From NCBI RefSeq assembly GCF_032678705.1, contig NZ_JAVTSS010000001.1:1612001-1676000 (forward strand): 64,000 bases of DNA, read 5' to 3'. This document shows, piece by piece, positions 44,461 to 57,976 of this stretch. The DNA comes from Pedobacter frigiditerrae. Its GTDB lineage: Bacteria; Bacteroidota; Bacteroidia; Sphingobacteriales; Sphingobacteriaceae. The notes below the pieces were generated by a model, which had not been told where the DNA came from, did no database searches, and was given only the letters and a program-made list of their open reading frames with translations. The stretch's first letter is position 1; every line of letters begins with the position of its first letter. The translations under genes were made by a program, and so were the position numbers.

Positions 44461-47400
44461 TTATTTAAATGTGGCTTTAATACCAAGATTATACGTTTTT
44501 AATAAAGGATAGTTAGCCCCTTTACCATCACCTAACTCAACATCCCATAACTTAAAGTCACTAGAAGTCCAAAGGTTATAACCAATAAAGTATATACTTA
44601 AGTTAGACATACCTGTTTTTTTAAGCCAGTTTGATTTTGCAAAATCATAGCTTAATTGAGCTGTTTGTAAGCGTAAAAAAGCTCCATTTCTAACCCACCA
44701 ATCACTATTTGCATAGTTCATGTTATCGTTACCGTAAGTAAGTCTTGGATACATCGCATCTTGTCTAGGGTTTTCTGGTGTCCATCTATCAGTAATTTGT
44801 TTAAGTAAATTACCTCTTTCACCACCTTGACTAAATGGCTGTAAACCATCACCATTAAGACTGATATCTACATTACTAATTCCTTTAAACCATGCTGATA
44901 TTGCGAAACCCTTATAGTTAATTGTTGGACCAAAACCATAAACGATTTCCGGTATGCTTCCATACCCAATTGGCCCTTGATCAAAACCATCAATTCTGCC
45001 ATCGCCATTTAAATCTTTATATTTAATATCACCAGCTTTATTGGTTCCAGTTTGGTAAGGACTATTAGCCACATCGTCAGCACTTGTAAATAGACCTAAA
45101 GAAGTATAGCCAAAACGTTGCCCATATTTACGACCAATACGTTGTTGCCAAGGAAAAGGCCAAGGTGCATTTGCATCATTAATTACCATGGCTCTTGTCC
45201 AGGTTAACGATCCCCTAAAACCCAATTGCCAATCGTTACCAATACGTTTGTTATAATCAATAGTTCCTTCAACACCACGATTGTGAATTTCTCCTAAGTT
45301 TGCGAAAGGTAGTTTTCTAATACCTACAGACTCAGGTACATCTCCACGTTCGCGGAAAATACCGGTTCTATACTCTTGAAATACATCTGCTGTAATTGAT
45401 AAGTCATTATTAAGCGTTTTAATCTCAAGACCAAGGTTTTGTTTAGTTGCTTTTTCCCAAGCTACACCTACAGCATAATCGCCAATATCATAACCAGTAA
45501 TGTTTTGGTCTAGGCCATTACCAAATGAATAGTTACCATTACCACCATCAACTGTACCGATGTAAGCAAAACGACGACCACCAATGCTACTGTTACCCAC
45601 TTGTCCCCAAGAATACCTGATTTTAGCAAACTGTATGATATTTTTTATTGGTTCAAAGAATTTTTCCTGAGATAATACCCATCCCACACTAAAAGCAGGG
45701 AAAAAACCAAAACGATCTCCAGGTGCAAATGTTTCTGAACCATTATAACCAAAGTTAATATCAGCAAGATATTTGTTATCATAAGCATAAGTAGCACGAC
45801 CTGCAGCACCTAAGTAACGATATGGAATAGACGCAATAAAATCTCCTGCAAAGGCATCCACTCTATCTTGTGCATTAAAAATAGTCATTGCACCAACAGT
45901 ATGTTTGCCGAAATTACGAGAATAATTGATCTGGGCTTCTGTAGAAAATTGTCTAGTACCACCATTGGTTCTGCCATAGCCAAGGAAACTCGTACCATTT
46001 GAAACCTTATCTAATACAAGAGCACCAGTAGTCGCATTACGACCCGAAGCTAAATAACCATCAACACTTTTAGTTCTTTGAATATTGTGTGAATTATAAT
46101 TATCAAAAGAGAACATCGCAGTTGCAGACAGCCCTTTTAGTATCATTGCTAAATCTTGTGTTACCCTAATGTTACTCCATAATTGACTTCTAAATTCTGT
46201 AACATAACCAGTTTGAGTTAATAAAGTATATGGGTTGGCAATGTCACCTGTTCTTATTGCAGAATTTAAACCATTTGAATAAACTTTAGGGATCAAAATT
46301 GGAGGCATAATATAAGCAGAACCCCATATTGATTCATTTGAACTTCCAGGATAATTCCCGTTGCTGATCCAGCCTGATGCTCCAAAATCTACCTTAGTTG
46401 TTTTAGTAACATTAAGTGTAAGATTAGAAGTGAAATTGTACCTGGTAAATTTAATAGCAGAATTATAGCTTGCCAATTCATCGGTTTTAAATAGACCTTC
46501 TTCATCATAATATCCTAATGAAAGATAATATTGAGCATTTTCTGAGCCACCATTTGCATTTACTCTTGCCCTACGGTTTTGTCCGGTTTTGTTAAATAAT
46601 TCATCAAACCAGTTTACATTAGGGTATAGATCTGGATCTACCCCTGAAGCAGTTTTGCTAATTCTATCAGCAGAATATTTTGGGTTTGGATCGGCTGGAT
46701 TGCTGCTTTTATAGGCTTCGTTTGCAATTTGCAAATACGTAACCCCATCAGCAAATTCTGGAATATTAGTAAATTCCGTTACACCTTGATCATACTGTAC
46801 ATTTATAAGTGGCTTTCCTGTTTTACCTTTTTTAGTTTCAATAAGGATTACACCGTTTGCGCCACGCACACCATAAACTGCAGTAGCAGATGCATCTTTA
46901 AGAATACTAAAACTTGCGATATCCTCTGGGTCTATATTAGCAAACTCCCTTTGTACACCATCTACAAGTATCAATGGGCTACTACTGGTAAAAGTAGATA
47001 TACCCCTGATATAAATTTCGGAGTTATCATAACCTGGTTGCCCACTACGTTGTACACCAATAACACCTGCAACACGACCAGCCAAAACGTTAGTAAGGTT
47101 GGCTACAGGCTGTTTTAAATCTTCGGCTTTTACTGTACTTATTGCACCAGATAAGGTTATCTTTTTCTGTTGTCCGTAAGCCACAATAACTGTTTCATCA
47201 AGTGTAGTAGAGGCTTCTTTAAGTGTTACATTGATTGTTTTACGTCCGTTTACAGCAACCTCTTGCGCAACAAAGCCAACATAAGAAAAAGTTAAGGTAC
47301 CATTGCCATTTGCAATTCCAATAACATAAGTACCATCTGTATTTGTAGTAGATGAAGCTGTTCCTGTTTTTGATTTAACAGAAACTCCTGGTACTCCAGC

Positions 47401-47565
47401 TCCTGTTTCATCAGTTACCTTGCCAGTTATTTGAAATGTTTGGGCGAAAATTTCTGTTGCCGGAATTAAAAGTCCTAGCAACAGAACTAGTTTTAAAGCC
47501 AAAAAGAATTTCGGCTTGATGGGAAAATGTTTTCCACATCGAAAGAGAGTAAATTTTTTACACAT
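44461..47565 (-). CDS. susC: SusC/RagA-family TonB-linked outer-membrane transporter
   Basis: 1034-residue glycan importer. After a long signal region (MCKKFTLF..., ending EIFAQ near 43) there is a CarboxypepD_reg-like domain (about 45-130, ITGKVTDETGAGVPGVSVK), a plug domain (about 145-255, with ILVDGVQREFANIDPEDI) and a beta-barrel ending LGIKATFK. It works with the downstream SusD. A 14-bp inverted repeat and a pair of TCATGAAT direct repeats lie in its leader, suggesting regulated expression. The preceding GH2 gene is on the same strand 161 bp away. Confidence 0.96.
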   Translation of the reverse strand: MCKKFTLFRCGKHFPIKPKFFLALKLVLLLGLLIPATEIFAQTFQITGKVTDETGAGVPGVSVKSKTGTASSTTNTDGTYVIGIANGNGTLTFSYVGFVAQEVAVNGRKTINVTLKEASTTLDETVIVAYGQQKKITLSGAISTVKAEDLKQPVANLTNVLAGRVAGVIGVQRSGQPGYDNSEIYIRGISTFTSSSPLILVDGVQREFANIDPEDIASFSILKDASATAVYGVRGANGVILIETKKGKTGKPLINVQYDQGVTEFTNIPEFADGVTYLQIANEAYKSSNPADPNPKYSADRISKTASGVDPDLYPNVNWFDELFNKTGQNRRARVNANGGSENAQYYLSLGYYDEEGLFKTDELASYNSAIKFTRYNFTSNLTLNVTKTTKVDFGASGWISNGNYPGSSNESIWGSAYIMPPILIPKVYSNGLNSAIRTGDIANPYTLLTQTGYVTEFRSQLWSNIRVTQDLAMILKGLSATAMFSFDNYNSHNIQRTKSVDGYLASGRNATTGALVLDKVSNGTSFLGYGRTNGGTRQFSTEAQINYSRNFGKHTVGAMTIFNAQDRVDAFAGDFIASIPYRYLGAAGRATYAYDNKYLADINFGYNGSETFAPGDRFGFFPAFSVGWVLSQEKFFEPIKNIIQFAKIRYSWGQVGNSSIGGRRFAYIGTVDGGNGNYSFGNGLDQNITGYDIGDYAVGVAWEKATKQNLGLEIKTLNNDLSITADVFQEYRTGIFRERGDVPESVGIRKLPFANLGEIHNRGVEGTIDYNKRIGNDWQLGFRGSLTWTRAMVINDANAPWPFPWQQRIGRKYGQRFGYTSLGLFTSADDVANSPYQTGTNKAGDIKYKDLNGDGRIDGFDQGPIGYGSIPEIVYGFGPTINYKGFAISAWFKGISNVDISLNGDGLQPFSQGGERGNLLKQITDRWTPENPRQDAMYPRLTYGNDNMNYANSDWWVRNGAFLRLQTAQLSYDFAKSNWLKKTGMSNLSIYFIGYNLWTSSDFKLWDVELGDGKGANYPLLKTYNLGIKATFK

Positions 47566-47605
47566 TTTAGTTAGGTTTATTTAATATTTGGTTAGGTATT
47601 GTTGT

Positions 47606-47645
47606 TCTGAGCTTATTATCGTAGGTTTTTAATAATAAGCTCAGA
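47606..47645 (-). promoter_or_regulatory. 14-bp-stem hairpin in the susC leader
   Basis: TCTGAGCTTATTAT (47606-47619) pairs perfectly with ATAATAAGCTCAGA (47632-47645) around a 12-base loop. It sits 41 bp upstream of the susC start and 82 bp after the GH2 stop. It lacks a T run on the minus strand, so a leader RNA structure or attenuator is as likely as a terminator. Confidence 0.5.
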
Positions 47646-47667
47646 CTTATTTTAGGAGTTTATACTA

Positions 47668-47694
47668 TCATGAATACCCTCCTTTCTCATGAAT
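47668..47694 (-). promoter_or_regulatory. TCATGAAT direct repeat upstream of susC
   Basis: TCATGAAT occurs at 47668-47675 and 47687-47694, 19 bp apart, between the GH2 stop and the susC hairpin. The spacing of about two helical turns makes it a candidate site for the AraC-type domain of the hybrid regulator. Support is weak. Confidence 0.3.
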
Positions 47695-47726
47695 GTTATT
47701 AATCATATCTTATTATAATGGGATAA

Positions 47727-51224
<3,498 letters not shown>

Positions 51225-54200
51225 TTGAAAAATAGACTTTTTATTTACTTCATTTTATGCCTGTTTCTTACAGGATTCATTAACCTTAATGTTTTTGCGC
51301 AATCATATCCTTTTAAGTTTAATTACCTTACTGTTGATGAAGGATTATCCCATACTGATGCAAATGATGTAGCACAAGACAATAAAGGTTATGTATGGAT
51401 AGCTACTTATTTTGGATTAAATAGATATGATGGCTACACCATCAAAAAATATTACAATAACAATCTTCCTTTAAAAAACGCTTTTAAAAACAGGATAAGT
51501 TGCTTATACCCCGATCAAGAGGGCAATATTTGGCTTGGAACGGAAGATGGCCTGCAACGATTTGACCCTAAATTCGAAAGTTATAATGATTTAATTGTAG
51601 CAAAGACCAATAATTCACCACGATTTTCGAAAATCATAAAACCAAAAGGCAATTACATCTATGGTATTTTAGGAACGTCCATTAGGATGTATTCAATTAA
51701 TGGGCAATATTTAGAAGAACAAAAACTAAATGTTCCTTCAAATACAACTTTTTCTGACATAACTCTTTCCAAAAACGGCATATTGTATTTGGCAAGTAAC
51801 AATGGAATTTGGACGTTAAACACTTCAAAAATTCTTAAAAAAGTAAATGTTGAGGGATTGGATGACGAAGATTTAAGATTTGTTTATTTAGATGATAAAC
51901 ATCATATACTTACCGCATCTAAAAACCAATTGTTTATAGCGATTAAAAAAACCACACAAACCATAACCATTGTCAAGCAATACACTTTTCCAAGTTCAAA
52001 CGATTTAAAAGATGTTGTACAATCTGATAAAGGTGAATATTGGGTTAATAATGGACAAAGCCTTTTTAGATTAGATGATGAGCTAAACCTAATACAAACA
52101 ATAAATATCAAAAGTCATCAGCTTAGTTTAAAGGCAAACAGATTAACTAAAACACTGATTGATCGCTCTGGGTGTTTATGGGTAGGTACTTTTGGAGGCG
52201 GAGTTCAATATTGTGATTTAAATCAGAAATTATTTTATACCCTTCAGCACGATCCAGAATTTAAAAATTCCTTATCAGGAAACCATGTACGCTCAATTCT
52301 GGCAGACGGCAATCAGCTTTGGATAGGAACAACAACAAGTGGGTTAAATCTTTATGATTTGGATACAAAAAAATTCACTGTTTATAATCCTCAAACTGCT
52401 ATTGTAAAGTTGAAGAATGAAACCGTTACTTCAATGACACTTGATAATGACCGTAACTTATGGATTGGAAGTGAGGCTGGTATAGATATCTTAAAGCCAG
52501 GAAGAAGAGAACTATATGTTCCAGCAGGTTCAGACAAATTCCCTCGTTATGTGATCGAAACCTTAGTTAAGGATTATTTTGGCAACATTTGGTTTGGTAA
52601 TCATACAGATAAGTTTGGGGTGATTTATAAAAAAAACGATGGCAGTTATGGTGTAAAATCCTACGGTGAAGGTTATTTTATTTTCCCCGATAATGATAAA
52701 CCTCAAATATTTGTATCGAGTACCAATGGATTAAAACGTTTACTTATTGACAAGGAAGGTAACATTAGCAAAAGCTTTGAATACAGAGGCGGCACAAAAC
52801 CCCTATCCTTAAGTTCTGATTACACCTACCCTATTAGTAAACAAAATGACAGCACCTATTGGATTGGCACTATTGGTGGTGGCTTAAACAGGTTAATCCT
52901 TAACTACAAAAACAATGCTTATACCATTAAACATTATGGTGGTAAATATGGTGTTTTTAATGATGTAGAAAGTTTAGAAATTGATGGGGATGGAAATATT
53001 TGGATGGGCGGAAACGGGTTGGATTTTCTTAACCCTAAAACTGAAAAACTAATCCGATACGATAAAAATGATGGTCTACAAGGCAATAGCTTTAAAGTTG
53101 GATCTTCATTTAAAGGTACCGATGGTAGATTGTATTTTGGAGGGATTAACGGCTTAAATTATTTCAATCCCAAAGAAATAAAACCAAATAAAATTGCTGC
53201 CAAACCTATATTAACTGATATATTAATTAATAATCAGAAACCAATTTATGAAACCGAAAACTCTTCAATTCAATCTCTTAGCAATGCCATAGGTTACTCA
53301 GATGAATTAGAAATTAACTATCAACAAAATAATTTCATCATCTATTTCTCGTCAATGCATTTTGCCAATCCCTCAAAATGCAAGTACCGTTATAAATTAG
53401 TTGGCTTTGATGAGGATTGGAAATTTACTGACGGCAACAATCCTAGTGCGTCTTATAGCAACCTCGATTTTAAAAGCTATAAATTCATGGTTCAGGCAAC
53501 AAATAATGATGGCATCTGGAGCAATGACACGGCCGAAACAGCTATCATCATCACCCCCCCGTGGTGGAAATCAAATACAGCAAAAACTATTTATTTCTTT
53601 ATTCTAATAGGTGGATTAGCAGGGATTTATATTCTTCAGGCACGCTGGTATCACTTAAAGAGAGAAATTGCAGTTAGAGAAGTGAATGAGAAAAAAAGAG
53701 AGGAAATGCATAAACAACGAGAAGAACTTTCGCAGCAACAACTTATGTTTTTCACTAACATTTCTCATGAATTTCGTACGCCTCTTACATTGATACTTGG
53801 CCCATTGGAAAATCTAATCAATGAAAATAAAAACTTAACGATAGATAATGCTTACCAGTTGATGTATAGAAATGCCAAACGCCTACTTAACTTAATTAGC
53901 GAGCTAATGAATTTTAAAAAGGTAGCAGATCAGGTCATCAATCTTCAAGTTCAACCAATCCCATTAGATCAGTTTTTTAAGAACTTTGCTAACGAATTTG
54001 AAGGTTTGGCAAAAGGTAAAAACATTGCCTTTAATGTTAAAAACCACACTGTCGCAAATGATTCTACTCCCTTAATTGGCACTTTCGACATTCAAATTTT
54101 AGAAAAAATACTTTTCAATCTTTTAAATAACTCATTTAAATACACCAATGAGGGTGGAAGTGTATCTTTTGAAATATTTACTGATATAGAAAATTTTCAA

Positions 54201-55382
54201 CCTTTATTTTCAACAGAGTTTAAATTGTTAAACGACCAGCATAGGGCAAGAAAGTACGTTTACTTTTGCATTTCAGATACGGGTATAGGCATTTCTAGCG
54301 ATACCATTACTCGAATTTTTGACCGTTATTATCGAATCAGCAAAGACCATTTAGGTTCGGGTATAGGTTTAGCCTTGGTTAAAAGCCTTACACAATTACA
54401 TAAGGGGGATATTTACGTTTATAGTGAAAAAAATAAAGGCACTCAAATTACCATAGGCATACCATTGGGGGAAGAAAACTATATTGAAGATGAAAAATTA
54501 CCTGCAACTCAAATCATTGAGGCTAAACTTGAGCCCGTTGATAATACCATCTTAATTCCTTTAGCTCAAAGTAAATCATCTTCCGAAGCTCAGCTTCCAA
54601 AAATTACCAAAAGTATACTCATTGTTGAGGATAACATCGAGTTGCGTGATTTCTTAAAAGAGCTCTTCGAAAAACAATATGTTATTTATGAAGCAGGAGA
54701 TGGAAATTCGGCGATGGATATTGCCATAGAAAAAGTTCCAGACCTTATCATTAGCGATGTAATGATGCCCGGAATGAATGGCATAGAATTTTGCAAACTA
54801 GTTAAGGAAACTTTTGAAACTAGCCATATTCCATTTATCATCCTATCCGCTAAAGACGCTATAGATTCGAAAATTGAAGGAATGGAATCTGGTGCAGATT
54901 TCTATTTTGCAAAACCTTTAAGTACCGAACTTTTAGTGTTAACGGTACAGAATATATTTTTACAACGACAAAAATTAAAAGAAAGATACGCAGATAACTA
55001 CTTAGCAGAGGCTACAGAATTAGTTCACTCAGAAAAAGATAAAGCTTTTGTTCATAAACTTTTAGAGGTAATTGAAAAGTATATTGAACTTCAAGATTTA
55101 GATGTAGAATTCTTGTGTAATCACCTCTTTATTAGCAGAACAAAACTATATCAAAAAATCAAAAGTGTTTCTAATCAATCTGTTGGAGAATTTGTAAGGA
55201 CAGTTAGATTAAAAAAGGCTATCTATATCATGACCCATGAAGATGTGTCCATTTCTGAAGTTGCAGAACGTGTAGGTCTACAAAGTATCTCTAATTTTTC
55301 AAGAGCTTTTAAAAAGGAGTATGGAAAATCTCCATTACAATTTATCCAAGCTTTAAAAGAACAGGCATCTCATAAAATTTAA
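51225..55382 (+). CDS. Hybrid two-component system sensor/regulator (HTCS)
   Basis: 1385-residue one-protein sensor and transcription factor controlling the PUL. Order: signal peptide (1-26), two-component propeller repeats forming the periplasmic sensor (about 30-650; motifs VWIATYFGLNRYDG and NLWIGSEAGI), Y_Y_Y domain (about 692-780), transmembrane helix (about 784-805), HisKA with His849 (NISHEFRTPLTL), ATPase domain (DTGIGISS), receiver with Asp1177 region ISDVMMPGMNG, and AraC-type HTH (about 1285-1382). The start codon is TTG at 51225; nearby ATGs upstream are out of frame. It binds oligosaccharide in the periplasm and switches on the divergent GH2/susCD genes. Confidence 0.95.
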   Translation: MKNRLFIYFILCLFLTGFINLNVFAQSYPFKFNYLTVDEGLSHTDANDVAQDNKGYVWIATYFGLNRYDGYTIKKYYNNNLPLKNAFKNRISCLYPDQEGNIWLGTEDGLQRFDPKFESYNDLIVAKTNNSPRFSKIIKPKGNYIYGILGTSIRMYSINGQYLEEQKLNVPSNTTFSDITLSKNGILYLASNNGIWTLNTSKILKKVNVEGLDDEDLRFVYLDDKHHILTASKNQLFIAIKKTTQTITIVKQYTFPSSNDLKDVVQSDKGEYWVNNGQSLFRLDDELNLIQTINIKSHQLSLKANRLTKTLIDRSGCLWVGTFGGGVQYCDLNQKLFYTLQHDPEFKNSLSGNHVRSILADGNQLWIGTTTSGLNLYDLDTKKFTVYNPQTAIVKLKNETVTSMTLDNDRNLWIGSEAGIDILKPGRRELYVPAGSDKFPRYVIETLVKDYFGNIWFGNHTDKFGVIYKKNDGSYGVKSYGEGYFIFPDNDKPQIFVSSTNGLKRLLIDKEGNISKSFEYRGGTKPLSLSSDYTYPISKQNDSTYWIGTIGGGLNRLILNYKNNAYTIKHYGGKYGVFNDVESLEIDGDGNIWMGGNGLDFLNPKTEKLIRYDKNDGLQGNSFKVGSSFKGTDGRLYFGGINGLNYFNPKEIKPNKIAAKPILTDILINNQKPIYETENSSIQSLSNAIGYSDELEINYQQNNFIIYFSSMHFANPSKCKYRYKLVGFDEDWKFTDGNNPSASYSNLDFKSYKFMVQATNNDGIWSNDTAETAIIITPPWWKSNTAKTIYFFILIGGLAGIYILQARWYHLKREIAVREVNEKKREEMHKQREELSQQQLMFFTNISHEFRTPLTLILGPLENLINENKNLTIDNAYQLMYRNAKRLLNLISELMNFKKVADQVINLQVQPIPLDQFFKNFANEFEGLAKGKNIAFNVKNHTVANDSTPLIGTFDIQILEKILFNLLNNSFKYTNEGGSVSFEIFTDIENFQPLFSTEFKLLNDQHRARKYVYFCISDTGIGISSDTITRIFDRYYRISKDHLGSGIGLALVKSLTQLHKGDIYVYSEKNKGTQITIGIPLGEENYIEDEKLPATQIIEAKLEPVDNTILIPLAQSKSSSEAQLPKITKSILIVEDNIELRDFLKELFEKQYVIYEAGDGNSAMDIAIEKVPDLIISDVMMPGMNGIEFCKLVKETFETSHIPFIILSAKDAIDSKIEGMESGADFYFAKPLSTELLVLTVQNIFLQRQKLKERYADNYLAEATELVHSEKDKAFVHKLLEVIEKYIELQDLDVEFLCNHLFISRTKLYQKIKSVSNQSVGEFVRTVRLKKAIYIMTHEDVSISEVAERVGLQSISNFSRAFKKEYGKSPLQFIQALKEQASHKI

Positions 55383-55441
55383 TCCATCACACTTCAATAT
55401 TGATAATTTATAACTGAACAAATCAATATAATAAATAAAAA

Positions 55442-55488
55442 AATGCCATGTTCATAGTATGCTGTAAACATATCATAAACATGGCATT
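55442..55488. terminator. Bidirectional terminator between HTCS and TonB receptor
   Basis: AATGCCATGTT (55442-55452) pairs with AACATGGCATT (55478-55488). A-rich sequence lies 5' and TAATTATTAT 3', fitting a shared terminator of the convergent genes. Confidence 0.72.
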
Positions 55489-55544
55489 AATTATTATAGT
55501 TATTAGTTCTCTACATCATATCTATGTAGAACAATCGATAGCTT

Positions 55545-57899
55545 TTAAAATCTTCCAGTTAATGATAAACCGTAAGTTTTAGGATTTCCTAAATGGGAAG
55601 CTCCAAAATCATATGCATAGTCCACATACCTGGTATCTGCGATATTTCTTCCCCAGAAAAACAAGTCAAATCTTTTATGAGAAAATCCAATTTTACCATT
55701 TAAAATGTCATATCCCTTTTGCTCAATTTTATTGCTCAAGTCAAAAAACTGATCACCGGTAAACGACCACTCTCCTCTTATAATTACGTTCAATTTTGAT
55801 TTTTCATCTACCACATAATTATATTGCAAAGCTAGCATAGAAGTTAAATTAGGCGCAAATACTTGCCTATTTCCATTTAAGTTAACCATTTCTCCATTTT
55901 GTGGTAATTGTAAAGCAGTATATTTTGCTTCGTTAAAGCCAAAATTATAATCTACATTAAAACCTTTAACTGGTCTGGCATTTAATTCTACCTCAATACC
56001 CTTACTTGTTAGTTTTCCTGCGTTTCGCGTAATGGTAACTGCATCTGGCAAAATTAACACAGGTACTTGAGCCTGATCTAACCGAACATAAAAGGCAGCA
56101 ACATTCAACACTAATCTATTGTCAAAAAATGTGTTTTTTGACCCTACTTCGTAGTTGTTGCTGTATTCGGGTTTATAGGAAATTAAAGGTAATACAGATG
56201 GATCAGAACCCAATTGTGTAAGGCCTCCTGATCTATACCCTTTACTGTAATTAGCATACACATGGTGATGATGATCAATGGCATAAGCTAAACTTACTTT
56301 AGGCGAAAAAGCTTTGAAATTTGCAGTAGCACTCGTATCATTCTGTGTTACCATTGGGTCCATTCCGTCCATGATAAATTCTCCTAAAGCTTGTTGCTTT
56401 TTATGCTCATAATCATAACGTAAACCTAAGGTGGCTGTTAATTTTGCTGTAAGTGAATAAGAGGCTTGTCCAAAAGCAGCTAAACCAAAACTTTTACTCG
56501 TATTTGTATTTAAACTCGTAAAGTTTGGAAATGGGGCACCTAACATGGCTGCATCAGCACCAAAATAGGTTCCTTGCTTAACAGGATTATGCTGATAAAA
56601 ACCATAGGCACCTGCTAACCATTTTAACTTAGGTGATGTAGCGATTGGAGAGCTAAACTTAATTTCTTGTGTATACACTTGAACTTTGTTCCAATCTTTA
56701 CCATAATTGTTAATGATTGACACACCATCTATTGGCGAAAAATCTCCATCAATAGGCTTTTTGTAAAATCTATAATTAGATTGATAAGCAGTTTGAGAAC
56801 TAAAATTAACCGATTCACCTGAGTAGTTTGTAGACAAGGAAGCATTAAATAAGTTATCAACCATCTTGGTCTCTGCATTTTGATTGAGCTTAAAAGGATT
56901 TGCTAACGCATCTGCAATTGAGCCGACCAATGGGAAAGTCCCGTTATTTCTATTGTTGTTGTGTTTAACATTTAGCGTTAAAGCAAACTTCGAGCTAGCC
57001 TGAAACTTCAAGTAATAATTCCCCAAAAAGCCATTTAGTTTATCAAATTTTGAGTTGCTGAATTCATTAACGTAAAAGCCATCTTGTTTATTAAACTGTC
57101 CAGCTACGCCAAGAAATAACTTATCGTTTATTAAAGCAGTGCGAAGACCTAAACTATAGCGCTGCTGACCATAATTCCCAATGTCTATTCCAGCAAATCC
57201 TGTGGTGTAGTTTGTAGGTTGTTTGGTAATGATGTTTATTACACCCCCCATTGCATTTCTTCCATACAATGAACCTTGTGGCCCACGCAATACCTCAATC
57301 CTTTCTACATCAAATAAAGAAGCAATGTAAGTATCTAAGCTAAACTGGTTCACCCCATCTATGTAGGTAGCAACCGCAGGATCATAAGATGTAGTTCCTA
57401 TACCTCTAATTGATGTTACATTTCTGCCATCACCTGGATTACTACTGTATAAATTAGGTATAATGGCGGCTAAATCACGTGTGTTTTGAATACGATAATC
57501 ATTTACCTTTGTAGCAGATAGCGCCGAAATACTGAATGGAACATTTTGTACATTTTCATCTGTTTTTTGTGCTGAAACCGTTACCTCATCCAATTTTACA
57601 TTTGCATCTTGTAAAACAACTGACAAGGCTTGAGCGTTACCTGTTACTGTTTTAAGTATGGTGGCATAACCTATAGCACTAAAACGCAAGGTTAAATTTC
57701 CAGAAGGTAAACCCTTAAGTTCAAAATCGCCAATTATGTTAGTTACAGCAGTTAAATTTGAATTTAAAACCTGGATGCTTACTACAGGAATTGGATGGTT
57801 TTCAGTATCCTTTACCGTTCCCGATAGTATATTTTTCTGTTGAGCATTTGCAACATAGGCAAATATGCAAAGGCATATCAACAACATTATTTTCTTCAT
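55545..57899 (-). CDS. TonB-dependent receptor without SusD partner
   Basis: 784 residues from ATG 57899 (signal MKKIMLLICLCIFAYVANAQ). The longer frame to 57950 includes the preceding terminator hairpin, so it is rejected. Carboxypeptidase-like domain (about 22-105, ILSGTVKDTENHPIP), plug (LDEVTVSAQKTDENVQNVPFSI) and beta-barrel ending GLSLTGRF. It has the plain receptor shape used for small oligosaccharides or metal chelates and no SusD gene beside it. Placement after the propeller-cytochrome/DUF1080 genes suggests it imports a related sugar, which is inference. Confidence 0.9.
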   Translation of the reverse strand: MKKIMLLICLCIFAYVANAQQKNILSGTVKDTENHPIPVVSIQVLNSNLTAVTNIIGDFELKGLPSGNLTLRFSAIGYATILKTVTGNAQALSVVLQDANVKLDEVTVSAQKTDENVQNVPFSISALSATKVNDYRIQNTRDLAAIIPNLYSSNPGDGRNVTSIRGIGTTSYDPAVATYIDGVNQFSLDTYIASLFDVERIEVLRGPQGSLYGRNAMGGVINIITKQPTNYTTGFAGIDIGNYGQQRYSLGLRTALINDKLFLGVAGQFNKQDGFYVNEFSNSKFDKLNGFLGNYYLKFQASSKFALTLNVKHNNNRNNGTFPLVGSIADALANPFKLNQNAETKMVDNLFNASLSTNYSGESVNFSSQTAYQSNYRFYKKPIDGDFSPIDGVSIINNYGKDWNKVQVYTQEIKFSSPIATSPKLKWLAGAYGFYQHNPVKQGTYFGADAAMLGAPFPNFTSLNTNTSKSFGLAAFGQASYSLTAKLTATLGLRYDYEHKKQQALGEFIMDGMDPMVTQNDTSATANFKAFSPKVSLAYAIDHHHHVYANYSKGYRSGGLTQLGSDPSVLPLISYKPEYSNNYEVGSKNTFFDNRLVLNVAAFYVRLDQAQVPVLILPDAVTITRNAGKLTSKGIEVELNARPVKGFNVDYNFGFNEAKYTALQLPQNGEMVNLNGNRQVFAPNLTSMLALQYNYVVDEKSKLNVIIRGEWSFTGDQFFDLSNKIEQKGYDILNGKIGFSHKRFDLFFWGRNIADTRYVDYAYDFGASHLGNPKTYGLSLTGRF

Positions 57900-57927
57900 T
57901 ATTTTTCTTGTGCTTAAAAAAAAGAAA

Positions 57928-57948
57928 GGCTGGCGATTTCCGCCAACC
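57928..57948 (-). terminator. Terminator after the propeller-cytochrome gene
   Basis: GGCTGGCG-ATTTC-CGCCAACC, an 8-bp stem with one G-T pair, followed on the minus strand by TTTTCTTTTTTTT. It lies 28 bp beyond the cytochrome gene stop. Confidence 0.85.
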
Positions 57949-57976
57949 ATTTCATCTTACTAGTCCGACTATTAAT

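Noticed and set aside
57900..57950. Longer N-terminus for the TonB receptor
   Set aside because: The extension consists of the terminator hairpin and T run of the upstream gene.
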